Origin: Erysipelotrichaceae bacterium | GTDB taxonomy: Bacteria > Bacillota_I > Bacilli_A > Erysipelotrichales > Erysipelotrichaceae | NCBI GenBank assembly: GCA_017432005.1 | Contig: JAFRKA010000011.1 | Span: 1-51,119 of the forward strand | Direction of reading: 5' to 3' | Length of the DNA stretch: 51,119 bases | In this document: positions 45,174 to 51,119 of the stretch, piece after piece | Layout of the letters: the number at the start of each line of letters is the position of its first letter | Numbering within the stretch: the stretch's first letter is position 1 | Notes under the pieces: model-generated | Database searches by the model: none | What the model saw: the letters and a program-made list of their open reading frames with translations, nothing else | What the model was told of the DNA's origin: nothing | Position numbers and translations under genes: made by a program

Positions 45174-46013
45174 ATGAACAGATTGATCGTATTTATGACT
45201 GACTTCGGTCTTGATGATGGCGCCATCAGTTCAATGGAAGGTGTCTCTTACTGTGTTTCAAAAGAGCTCAATGTCCGTCATCTCACCCACAATATCCCGC
45301 CTTACAACATCTTTGATGCTTCATACAGGCTGTATCAGGCAATCGGTTACTGGCCTGAGGAGACGACATTCGTCTGTGTCGTCGACCCCGGCGTCGGTTC
45401 AGAAAGAAAATCGATCGTTGCCCTTACTTCCAGCAATCAGTACATCGTCACACCTGACAACGGAACTCTGACGCATATCGATAAATATATCGGTATCGCA
45501 GAAGTCAGAGAGATCTCCGAAAAAACCAACCGTCTGAAGGATTCGGAACTGTCATATACCTTCCACGGCCGTGATGTCTATGCGTATACCGGCGCCAGAC
45601 TGGCTTCGGATACTATCACCTTTGAGGAAGTCGGTCCGCTTTATGATAAAGACAAGCTCGTCATGATGAATCTCTTCGGCTGTAAAAAGATCGAGAACGG
45701 AGTCATGGGACTTGTGGATATCCTCGATGTGCGTTTCGGTTCATTATGGACTTCCATTCCTTATAAAGATTTCAAGGAATGCGGCTTTGAGATCGGTGAT
45801 GACATCCTGGTCGAGATCTTCCATAATGACAAGAAAGTCTATTCCAATCGCATCAACTACGGCAAGTCATTTGCGGATGTCGGCATCATGGAACCTCTCA
45901 TCTACATGAATTCCACTTACGACATGGCTGTCGCTCTGAATCAGGGATCTTTCTCTCAGGCTTACAATATCGGTACAGGCAGAGACTGGAAGATCACGAT
46001 GACCAAGAAATAA
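45174..46013 (+). CDS. SAM hydroxide adenosyltransferase (DUF62), paralogue 2
   Basis: The 279-residue protein is similar to the preceding gene over its full length. It has FMTDFGLDDGAISSMEGV, VVDPGVGSERKS and TFHGRDVYAY with the same Asp-Arg-His set. Family members are homotrimers with active sites between subunits, so two tandem copies may form a mixed trimer. A third-party role on related adenosyl compounds is possible. Confidence 0.9.
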   Translation: MNRLIVFMTDFGLDDGAISSMEGVSYCVSKELNVRHLTHNIPPYNIFDASYRLYQAIGYWPEETTFVCVVDPGVGSERKSIVALTSSNQYIVTPDNGTLTHIDKYIGIAEVREISEKTNRLKDSELSYTFHGRDVYAYTGARLASDTITFEEVGPLYDKDKLVMMNLFGCKKIENGVMGLVDILDVRFGSLWTSIPYKDFKECGFEIGDDILVEIFHNDKKVYSNRINYGKSFADVGIMEPLIYMNSTYDMAVALNQGSFSQAYNIGTGRDWKITMTKK

Positions 46014-46015
46014 AA

Positions 46016-47053
46016 ATGAAGAAAAAAAGAGCAGTGTACAGGATCGGTCTATTGTCTCTGTGCCACATGGGCATCGACTTTCTCTGTGCCTTCGCTCTAT
46101 ACAGATCTTTTGCGGAAAGGCCTGAGGCCTTTCTTTTATATAACTTCTGTGCCTTTGCGCTGCAGATGCCCTTAGGCATCATCATCGACGTGCTTTCCGA
46201 AAGATATGAAGACAGATATCTCCCGGGTCTGATCTTTACTGTTGCAGGTATCGTCCTGACGGTGTGCGGATCGTTTATCTCTCATATCGTCCTGGGTCTC
46301 GGCAATGCACTCTTTCATGTCGGCGGTGGTGTCATAACGATCAGCGAGGATGATGACAATGATCTTGAAGGAAGAGGTCTCGGTACCTTTGTAGCTCCCG
46401 GAGCGATCGGACTCATCCTGGGCATCCTGCATCATGACACAGTCTATTTCACGATCATCAGTATTTCGGTTTCACTGATCTTGTTTATGATCGCGATCAT
46501 TCTTTCTGTTCACAGAGAGAAATGTGCAGTTAATAATATGATTAATTCATCATTGGCTGATAAAGATCTTATAAGGATGATAGCTGCCTGTTTCATCGTC
46601 GTGATCATCCGTTCGCTCAACGGGATGGCTCTGTCCTTTCCCTGGAAAGTCACGGATCTGCTTACGATCATCTCTGTCCTTTGTCTGGCTTTCGGTAAGA
46701 CGGCCGGAGGTTTTATCGCTGCGCGATTTGGGTCAAGAAGGACGATCATCCTGAGTCTGGTATTATCAGCTGTATCTTATGTCTATGCAGACAGGCTTAT
46801 ACCCGGACTTATGGCTCTGTTCTTCTTCAATATGACGATGCCCGTAACACTGTATCTGCTGGTAAGAAAGATGCCGGACAAACCCGGTTTCGCCTTCGGG
46901 ATCTTGACCTTTGCGCTGTTCATCGGTTATCTGCCGGTCCATTACGGTCTGCTCAAAGGTCTTTCACCGTTTCCTTTCGGTACTTTAGCTTCACTGCTGT
47001 CACTGCTCATCCTGGCTTATGCGCTGATGATCTTTGAAAGGGGTGAAAGATGA
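46016..47053 (+). CDS. MFS-like membrane transporter
   Basis: The 345-residue protein has ten to eleven TM helices. NALFHVGGGVITI resembles a segment of Fsr-type MFS exporters. The loop between halves is short, and the protein is shorter than usual MFS proteins (about 400). It starts 2 nt after the DUF62 pair. It may export or import a product of the operon such as adenosine; this is a guess from position. Confidence 0.7.
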   Translation: MKKKRAVYRIGLLSLCHMGIDFLCAFALYRSFAERPEAFLLYNFCAFALQMPLGIIIDVLSERYEDRYLPGLIFTVAGIVLTVCGSFISHIVLGLGNALFHVGGGVITISEDDDNDLEGRGLGTFVAPGAIGLILGILHHDTVYFTIISISVSLILFMIAIILSVHREKCAVNNMINSSLADKDLIRMIAACFIVVIIRSLNGMALSFPWKVTDLLTIISVLCLAFGKTAGGFIAARFGSRRTIILSLVLSAVSYVYADRLIPGLMALFFFNMTMPVTLYLLVRKMPDKPGFAFGILTFALFIGYLPVHYGLLKGLSPFPFGTLASLLSLLILAYALMIFERGER

Positions 47054-47394
47054 ACGAGCTGCCTTTATTTATCAGACCATTGCTGCTGACGATCATCATC
47101 GAAGCTGTAGCTGCATACCTGCTGGGTCTTCGAACGTGGAAGCTGATATCGCTGACCATTCTGGTAAACATCGTCACCAATCCCTTGCTGGTCCTTTTTT
47201 CGCTGTTTCTGATGTATCATTTAGGTATAGAGACAGGAAGACTGATCACATATCTGATCCTGGAACCACTGGTGATCATGACTGAATATCTGATCTACCG
47301 GAAATGTCTTCCACAGCGGAACTGTCTGATCCTGTCACTGACTCTGAATATCTTATCTTTGCTGGGAGGTCTTATATGTCAAAAAATAATCTGA
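47050..47394 (+). CDS. Small four-TM membrane protein
   Basis: The 114-residue protein has four hydrophobic helices. ISLTILVNIVTNPLLVLFSL and EPLVIMTEYLIYRKCL look like a conserved pattern of small membrane proteins in Clostridia and relatives that often stand next to a short secreted protein, as here. It overlaps the genes on both sides. The function is unknown. Confidence 0.65.
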   Translation: MNELPLFIRPLLLTIIIEAVAAYLLGLRTWKLISLTILVNIVTNPLLVLFSLFLMYHLGIETGRLITYLILEPLVIMTEYLIYRKCLPQRNCLILSLTLNILSLLGGLICQKII

Positions 47395-47564
47395 TGAAAT
47401 CATTGCTGATCGCTGTCACATTACTGAACTGCTTCATTAACACCGTCTTCGCTGATGTCGCACCGGATCCCATCAGCAGAACCGTTTCATATCTGCCGAT
47501 CGTTCTGATAATCGTGGTCGTTGTGATCGCTGTTTTACTTATCAAAAAGTTTTTTATAAAGTAA
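47376..47564 (+). CDS. Short secreted/anchored protein
   Basis: The 62-residue protein has a signal peptide MSKNNLMKSLLIAVTLLNCF ending near VFADVAPDP, then a short outer part and one C-terminal TM helix (ILIIVVVVIAVLLIKKFF). The ribosome site GGGAGGT is 5 nt before the ATG. It overlaps the four-TM gene by 19 nt. It is the last gene of the run before ssrA; no clear terminator follows. Confidence 0.65.
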   Translation: MSKNNLMKSLLIAVTLLNCFINTVFADVAPDPISRTVSYLPIVLIIVVVVIAVLLIKKFFIK

Positions 47565-47593
47565 TTGACATCAGATCGTTTCTGTTATTAAAT
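47565..47593 (+). promoter_or_regulatory. ssrA promoter
   Basis: TTGACA (47565-47570) begins directly after the upstream stop codon. TTAAAT (47588-47593) follows after 17 bp, 10 nt before the mature tmRNA end. Confidence 0.8.
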
Positions 47594-47603
47594 AGAAACA
47601 CAT

Positions 47604-47951
47604 GGGGTCGAATTTGGTTTCGACTGGTCTAGTTTGATTTAAACTGCAGTGGAGTGATGACCTAATCATCAAACAAAAATAAACGCTAACACTGAATTAG
47701 CATTTGCCTAACCAATAAGTCGACGTAGACTTTAGGCGCTTCTGCCCGCCAGGTTCATAACGGACAGTCGTATACATGAACTAGGTGAAGCAAGTTTAGT
47801 TCTTCTCTTGCCATCCGAAAACCGAAAAGACGAATTCAGTATCCGGTAGTTTTAGCCAAGGGTATTGTCTTATTCAAAGTAAAACTAAACTGTAGACGTT
47901 TAAATGTGGGATTATTCCAGGACCGGGGTTCGAGTCCCCGCGGCTCCACCA
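47604..47951 (+). ncRNA. ssrA: tmRNA
   Basis: The 348-nt RNA has acceptor GGGGTCG at the 5' end pairing with CGGCTCC before A and the encoded CCA. GGTTCGAGTCCCC is the T arm. The tag frame ends GCT AAC ACT GAA TTA GCA TTT GCC TAA (47685-47711), giving a tag ending ANTELAFA; the resume codon could be this GCT or one slightly upstream. It rescues stalled ribosomes with SmpB (15576). Confidence 0.95.
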
Positions 47952-47960
47952 GAAGTGTTA

Positions 47961-47997
47961 AAAAGCCTGTATTGTTCGATAAATACAGGCTTTTTTG
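47961..47997 (+). terminator. Terminator of ssrA
   Basis: AAGCCTGTATT and AAATACAGGCTT pair around a loop of about 8 nt and are followed by TTTT. Confidence 0.92.
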
Positions 47998-48102
47998 ATG
48001 TTTCTACTAAAAAAGTTCGAGTTGCATACAATAGGGGCTTTCTCGAACCCTAATCCTACTTTTGGACAAAGTTAGTAAAAGTTAAAAAGAGCCTAAAAAT
48101 AG

Positions 48103-48148
48103 AGAATCTGCTTAAATGTTCTTTGAAAAAGAACCAGAAGCAGATTCT
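48103..48148. repeat. Long hairpin in the ssrA-parA gap
   Basis: AGAATCTGCTT (48103-48113) pairs with AAGCAGATTCT (48138-48148), and inside it GTTCTTT (48118-48124) pairs with AAAGAAC (48128-48134). The gap from 47998 to 48484 holds no credible gene. It also has GTTCGAG and CTCGAAC near 48016-48056 as a loose inverted pair. This stem may be a bidirectional terminator or the edge of the mobile element. Confidence 0.65.
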
Positions 48149-48379
48149 TTGGTTTATAGACATGATCAAACTTAATCAGCTGTAAGTCTGCAGAAAAGAG
48201 CGGTTGCATGCGCCCGTGCATCAGCGATCAACATAAAAGAACTGCGATGACATGATGCAGATACTGCAGCTGTGATAATGATACTTGCGAGGGAATGCGC
48301 ACAGCCAGATTGTGCCGGTGAGACTCCGATGAATGTGATTTTGACTCACATATGTTCATGTATAAAACAATTCATATTG

Positions 48380-48424
48380 ATACATATCCACTGCTGGATC
48401 GATATGTATTATCCAACAGTGGAT
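48380..48424. repeat. Two overlapping inverted repeats before the second parA
   Basis: ATCCACTGCTGGAT (48386-48399) and ATCCAACAGTGGAT (48411-48424) match as inverted repeats at 13 of 14 positions with an 11-nt spacer. ATACATAT (48380-48387) and ATATGTAT (48402-48409) form another, overlapping pair. They cannot both form at once in RNA. They are 60 nt before parA and are candidates for parS, an operator or an attenuator. Confidence 0.7.
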
Positions 48425-48484
48425 TTCATTAACAAGATTTTGAAAATGGAGATGTAGTTTTATTAATGAAAGGAATTTTTAATC

Positions 48485-49282
48485 ATGGGCAAAATCATAA
48501 GCTGCAATAATCAGAAGGGCGGATCGGGAAAGACCGCCACTTCTATAAACATAGCCAAAGGATTGGCTGATATTGGATACAGAGTACTACTTGTGGATCT
48601 CGATCTGCAGGGCAACACAAGTTCGAAGTTCAAGGAAGACTATGAGGAAATAGACGGAATCGTGGAAGCGATCCAGGGAAAGGTTCGGATAGAAGACGTC
48701 ATCTATGACACGGATATCGAGAACCTTTTTATTATTCCATCCAAACTGGAATGGCTCGACTGTCTGGAGGAGATGGCCAGGGAAGACTATCTCACGGAAG
48801 CGGAAGGAAGATTGAATACTTCCGTGATGAAGATAAAGAATCTGCTTGAACCGATCAGAGATGATTTCGATGCCATCATCTTGGACAACAATCCAAGCTA
48901 CAAGACGATACTGAAAAACTGCGTATATGCAGCGGATCTCATCATCGTTCCGGTCAATATCGACAGGAACGCGATCAAGGGAGTGGATTATACGATCCGC
49001 TATATATCGAAGGTAATCAATGAAGCGGAAGAGGATATCAGGCCAGACTTCATGATTCTCATCACCAAGACGACCAGGACAAAGGTCTCCAGGGAATGCG
49101 TAGAGCTGATCCGGAGATCTTTTCCTGACATCGTCTTCAGTACCACGATCGCCAACCAGATCGCTCCTGCCGAGAAGCAGACCTTCTATGACGATTATTT
49201 CATGATCGACAATCCCAACACGAAAGTTGGAAAAGACTACAGGTCTCTTGTTGAAGAGATCAGAAAGGAGATGGACTTATAA
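48485..49282 (+). CDS. parA: ParA-family partition ATPase (second element)
   Basis: The 265-residue protein has the canonical deviant Walker A QKGGSGKTATS and LLVDLDLQGNTSS, where the usual DPQ is DLQ. IILDNNPSYKTIL follows. AAAGGAATTTTT is the only ribosome site before the ATG. It differs clearly in sequence from the ParA at 3393, so the two elements are not simple duplicates. Its stop overlaps the ParB start (TAATG). Confidence 0.92.
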   Translation: MGKIISCNNQKGGSGKTATSINIAKGLADIGYRVLLVDLDLQGNTSSKFKEDYEEIDGIVEAIQGKVRIEDVIYDTDIENLFIIPSKLEWLDCLEEMAREDYLTEAEGRLNTSVMKIKNLLEPIRDDFDAIILDNNPSYKTILKNCVYAADLIIVPVNIDRNAIKGVDYTIRYISKVINEAEEDIRPDFMILITKTTRTKVSRECVELIRRSFPDIVFSTTIANQIAPAEKQTFYDDYFMIDNPNTKVGKDYRSLVEEIRKEMDL

Positions 49283-50142
49283 TGCTTGAACTCAAACTCA
49301 ACAATATCAACAGCATGGCCGACATCGACGATGCGAAAGCCAACAAGCTCGTCTTCATTCCGATCTCTCAGCTTGTACCAAACGGCATGAACTCACAAGA
49401 GCTGTCCGTAGATGATTCCCTGAAGGAATCGATAAAGGAGATCGGCCTGAATGTGCCTCTCGATGTCATACCGATCGAAGATGGAAAATATGAGATCACA
49501 TCAGGAGAAAGAAGATACACGGCATTCCTCTCGCTGATTAAAGAGGATCCGGACTTCACCTTCCTATGGAAAGGAAACGGAAGGATCTCGCCTGTCACAA
49601 AGGGTATTCCCTGTACGGTAAACAGAAGAAATCTTTCGGATGAAGACAGGGATCTCGTACGCCTGATCGGCAACAAGGCAAGAGACTATGACCCTCTGGA
49701 ACAGTACAATCTGTTTCTGACGGCCAATCAGATCTATGAATCCAAAAAAGACAAAGGGGAGATCGTCAGGGGAGATGGAAGAAAGGTCGAATGGCTTGCG
49801 GATTATCTGAGCGTTTCCAAAAGAACGATTCAGAAGATGCTGAGCGATTCGTGGATCGTGAATACGAAGAATCTGAAGGATGTGAAGAAAGCCGGAGGAT
49901 ATTATGCCTACGCAGAATCAAAAAGCCAAAAGAAGGATGAAAACAGGTCCTCTAATACCGGAGTTGAAAGCTTCAACAGAGAATACAGGTTCCTGGACAA
50001 GATCCAGTCTCATCATCAGAAACTCAGTTTTGAAAAGATGGGACTAAGGGAATATCAGATCCAGGATCTCAGAACAAATGCATTAGAAACAATAAAGACC
50101 ATTATGGAAAGATACGGAATACAGAAAAAGGACATCAAGTAG
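49282..50142 (+). CDS. parB: ParB-family partition protein (second element)
   Basis: The 286-residue protein has the ParB domain at about 25-130, with LNVPLDVIPIEDGKYEI and SGERRYTAF. The helix-turn-helix reads LADYLSVSKRTIQKMLSDS. The C-terminal part is basic and helical. It is longer than the ParB at 4166. It is coupled to ParA; the Rep-like gene follows after 35 nt. Confidence 0.92.
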   Translation: MLELKLNNINSMADIDDAKANKLVFIPISQLVPNGMNSQELSVDDSLKESIKEIGLNVPLDVIPIEDGKYEITSGERRYTAFLSLIKEDPDFTFLWKGNGRISPVTKGIPCTVNRRNLSDEDRDLVRLIGNKARDYDPLEQYNLFLTANQIYESKKDKGEIVRGDGRKVEWLADYLSVSKRTIQKMLSDSWIVNTKNLKDVKKAGGYYAYAESKSQKKDENRSSNTGVESFNREYRFLDKIQSHHQKLSFEKMGLREYQIQDLRTNALETIKTIMERYGIQKKDIK

Positions 50143-50177
50143 TTCCGGATGTCCCGGAAAAGAAAGGATGAATGAAA

Positions 50178-51110
50178 ATGGCAAAGTTAATTAAAGCTTA
50201 CAAGGAGAATTTCACAATTGTTGATAATGAAATCTTCAAGGATCAGAGACTATCCTACAAGGAGCTTGGATTGCTGTGCCAGATGCTCAGCCTTCCAAAC
50301 AACTGGAACTTCAGCGTAGCTGGACTTGCTGTGATTCATAAAGATGGGACAGACAGCATTAAAGCCGGTATCAAAAAACTGGAGGAGTACGGATATTTGA
50401 CAAGAAAACAGGCAAGAGATGATAGAGGAGTTTTCTCTGGTCATAACTATCTGATATATCAGAACCCTAAAGAGAATCCTGACTACGAATCATCGGGGGA
50501 TAGTATGACTGAAAAAGAGCCGTTGGTGGAAAATCCGCTAACGGATAATCCGCCAGCGGATAACCCGTCGACGGGAAACCCGTCATCGGCAAACCCGCCA
50601 ACGGGTAAACCGACAGCGGGAAAACAGGCCCAATATAGTACTAAAGAATCAAGTACACAGGAATCAAGTACTAATCAATCCATTACAGAACTATTAAGTA
50701 TGTATGAATCAGATTCCGAAGCGGATACAAACAAGTATTCCGAGGAAGAGATCATGGGATGGGACGACGACGAATTCTACAGGCATCTGACCAAGAGCGA
50801 GAACGACGCTTTTTTGAGACTGTTTGAAGCATCCATAAGTGGAGAGATCCGTTCCAGCAAATCTAGCCTTATCGAATACTTCAAGAAGATGAAGGCCAGA
50901 GGCTGGAGGGATTATTCTAACCGCAGGATCAAAAACATCGAAGGCTATGTTCGCTCAAACTTCGATCTCTATACAGAGAATCAGAAATACAGAAGAAACA
51001 GAAGAGAGGACATAATTCCGGTATATGACACTTCGAAGAATCCGTCATTCAACGAGGAAGAATTCAATCGAAGAATGGAAGAGAGGAAAAAGGAGGGTGA
51101 CGAAGAATGA
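50178..51110 (+). CDS. Winged-helix replication-initiator-like protein with Pro-rich repeat linker
   Basis: The protein has 310 residues. The N-terminal winged helix (about 15-95) contains LSYKELGLLCQMLSLPNNW and KKLEEYGYLTRKQ. A linker at about 120-148 of repeats NP-x-x-D/G follows. The C-terminal part (FYRHLTKSENDAFLRLFEAS and later basic residues) is DnaD-like or Rep-like. It is typical of ICE, plasmid and phage replication modules. ATG at 50178 suits AGAAAGGATG better than the ATG 6 nt earlier. The next gene overlaps the stop, which suggests a helicase loader. Confidence 0.7.
   Translation: MAKLIKAYKENFTIVDNEIFKDQRLSYKELGLLCQMLSLPNNWNFSVAGLAVIHKDGTDSIKAGIKKLEEYGYLTRKQARDDRGVFSGHNYLIYQNPKENPDYESSGDSMTEKEPLVENPLTDNPPADNPSTGNPSSANPPTGKPTAGKQAQYSTKESSTQESSTNQSITELLSMYESDSEADTNKYSEEEIMGWDDDEFYRHLTKSENDAFLRLFEASISGEIRSSKSSLIEYFKKMKARGWRDYSNRRIKNIEGYVRSNFDLYTENQKYRRNRREDIIPVYDTSKNPSFNEEEFNRRMEERKKEGDEE
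50533..50622 (+). repeat. Six tandem 15-bp palindromic repeats inside the Rep-like gene
   Basis: Units start at 50533, 50548, 50563, 50578, 50593 and 50608 with exact 15-bp spacing and a consensus like ACCCGNCNACGGGNA. Each unit can fold (CCCG-TCGA-CGGG, CCG-CCAG-CGG and similar). They encode a repeated NPxTG-type peptide and are richer in GC than the surroundings. Confidence 0.85.
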
Positions 51111-51119
51111 TCAGATACA
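51107..51119 (+). CDS. Start of a further gene (cut by the window edge)
   Basis: ATG ATC AGA TAC begins at 51107 and overlaps the stop of the Rep-like gene (ATGA). AAGGAGGGTGA lies before it at a good distance. Only four codons are visible. A DnaC-like helicase loader is the usual neighbour of such Rep proteins, but nothing in the sequence shows this yet. Confidence 0.5.

Noticed and set aside
48272..48457. Possible 61-residue protein in the ssrA-parA gap
   Set aside because: Its composition is random-looking, it has no ribosome site, and it runs through the inverted repeats at 48380-48424.
50533..50622. CRISPR array
   Set aside because: The units are contiguous, 15 bp long without spacers, and lie in an open reading frame.

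Overview
The window looks like a chromosomal segment of a low-to-moderate GC Firmicute, most likely of the Erysipelotrichia (relatives of Solobacterium, Bulleidia or Holdemania). Three things point that way. The order cysS-mrnC-rlmB-sigH-rpmG-secE-nusG ... rplJ-rplL-methyltransferase-rpoB-rpoC is the Bacillus-type order. Riboswitches of Firmicute type (T-box, SAM-I, L10 leader) are present. RpoB carries Asn instead of His in the rifampicin pocket, as in Mollicutes and their relatives. The assignment is inferred from gene content only.

Region 1 (1-7.2 kb) is part of an integrated mobilizable element: an XRE repressor divergent from a small excisionase-like protein and a tyrosine integrase, with three matching operators between them; then a RecA-fold RepA-like ATPase, a ParA/ParB pair, a stretch with two copies of a perfect palindrome (parS or oriT candidates), a ribbon-helix-helix-like acidic protein and a MobL-type relaxase. 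Its left end lies outside the window. No conjugation pore genes are seen.

Region 2 (7.3-36.8 kb) is core chromosome: three tRNA genes (Lys, Glu, Asn) on the minus strand; a membrane protein divergent from an unusual HTH-TM-RCC1-like protein; cysS, mrnC, rlmB and sigH; an EamA exporter; rpmG, secE, nusG, secG and smpB; then roughly 10 kb not found at this place in Bacillus (pduL, sugar epimerase, nagB, trxA, potABCD, dtd, HAD hydrolases, surE); then rplJL and rpoBC behind an L10 leader. rplK and rplA are absent from their expected place. PotA carries an unusual insertion of roughly 170 residues near its C-terminus.

Region 3 (36.8-47.6 kb) is a methionine/SAM block. A methionine-specifier T-box controls metQNI. 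Directly after it, a SAM-I riboswitch stands before a tightly packed nine-gene run: an ECF transporter (S component, double ATPase, T component), an M20 peptidase, two tandem paralogues of SAM hydroxide adenosyltransferase (DUF62), an MFS-like protein and two small membrane proteins. This is the best candidate for a poorly described system: uptake of a methionine- or SAM-related compound coupled to cleavage of an adenosyl-sulfonium compound, switched on when SAM is low.

Region 4 (47.6 kb to the end) holds ssrA (its partner smpB is also in the window), then a non-coding stretch with strong inverted repeats, then a second ParA/ParB pair and a winged-helix replication-type protein with palindromic 15-bp repeats. 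This is the start of a second mobile element placed just downstream of ssrA.

Across the window, several genes have a -10-like box only 6-9 nt before the start codon and no Shine-Dalgarno sequence, which suggests leaderless transcripts.
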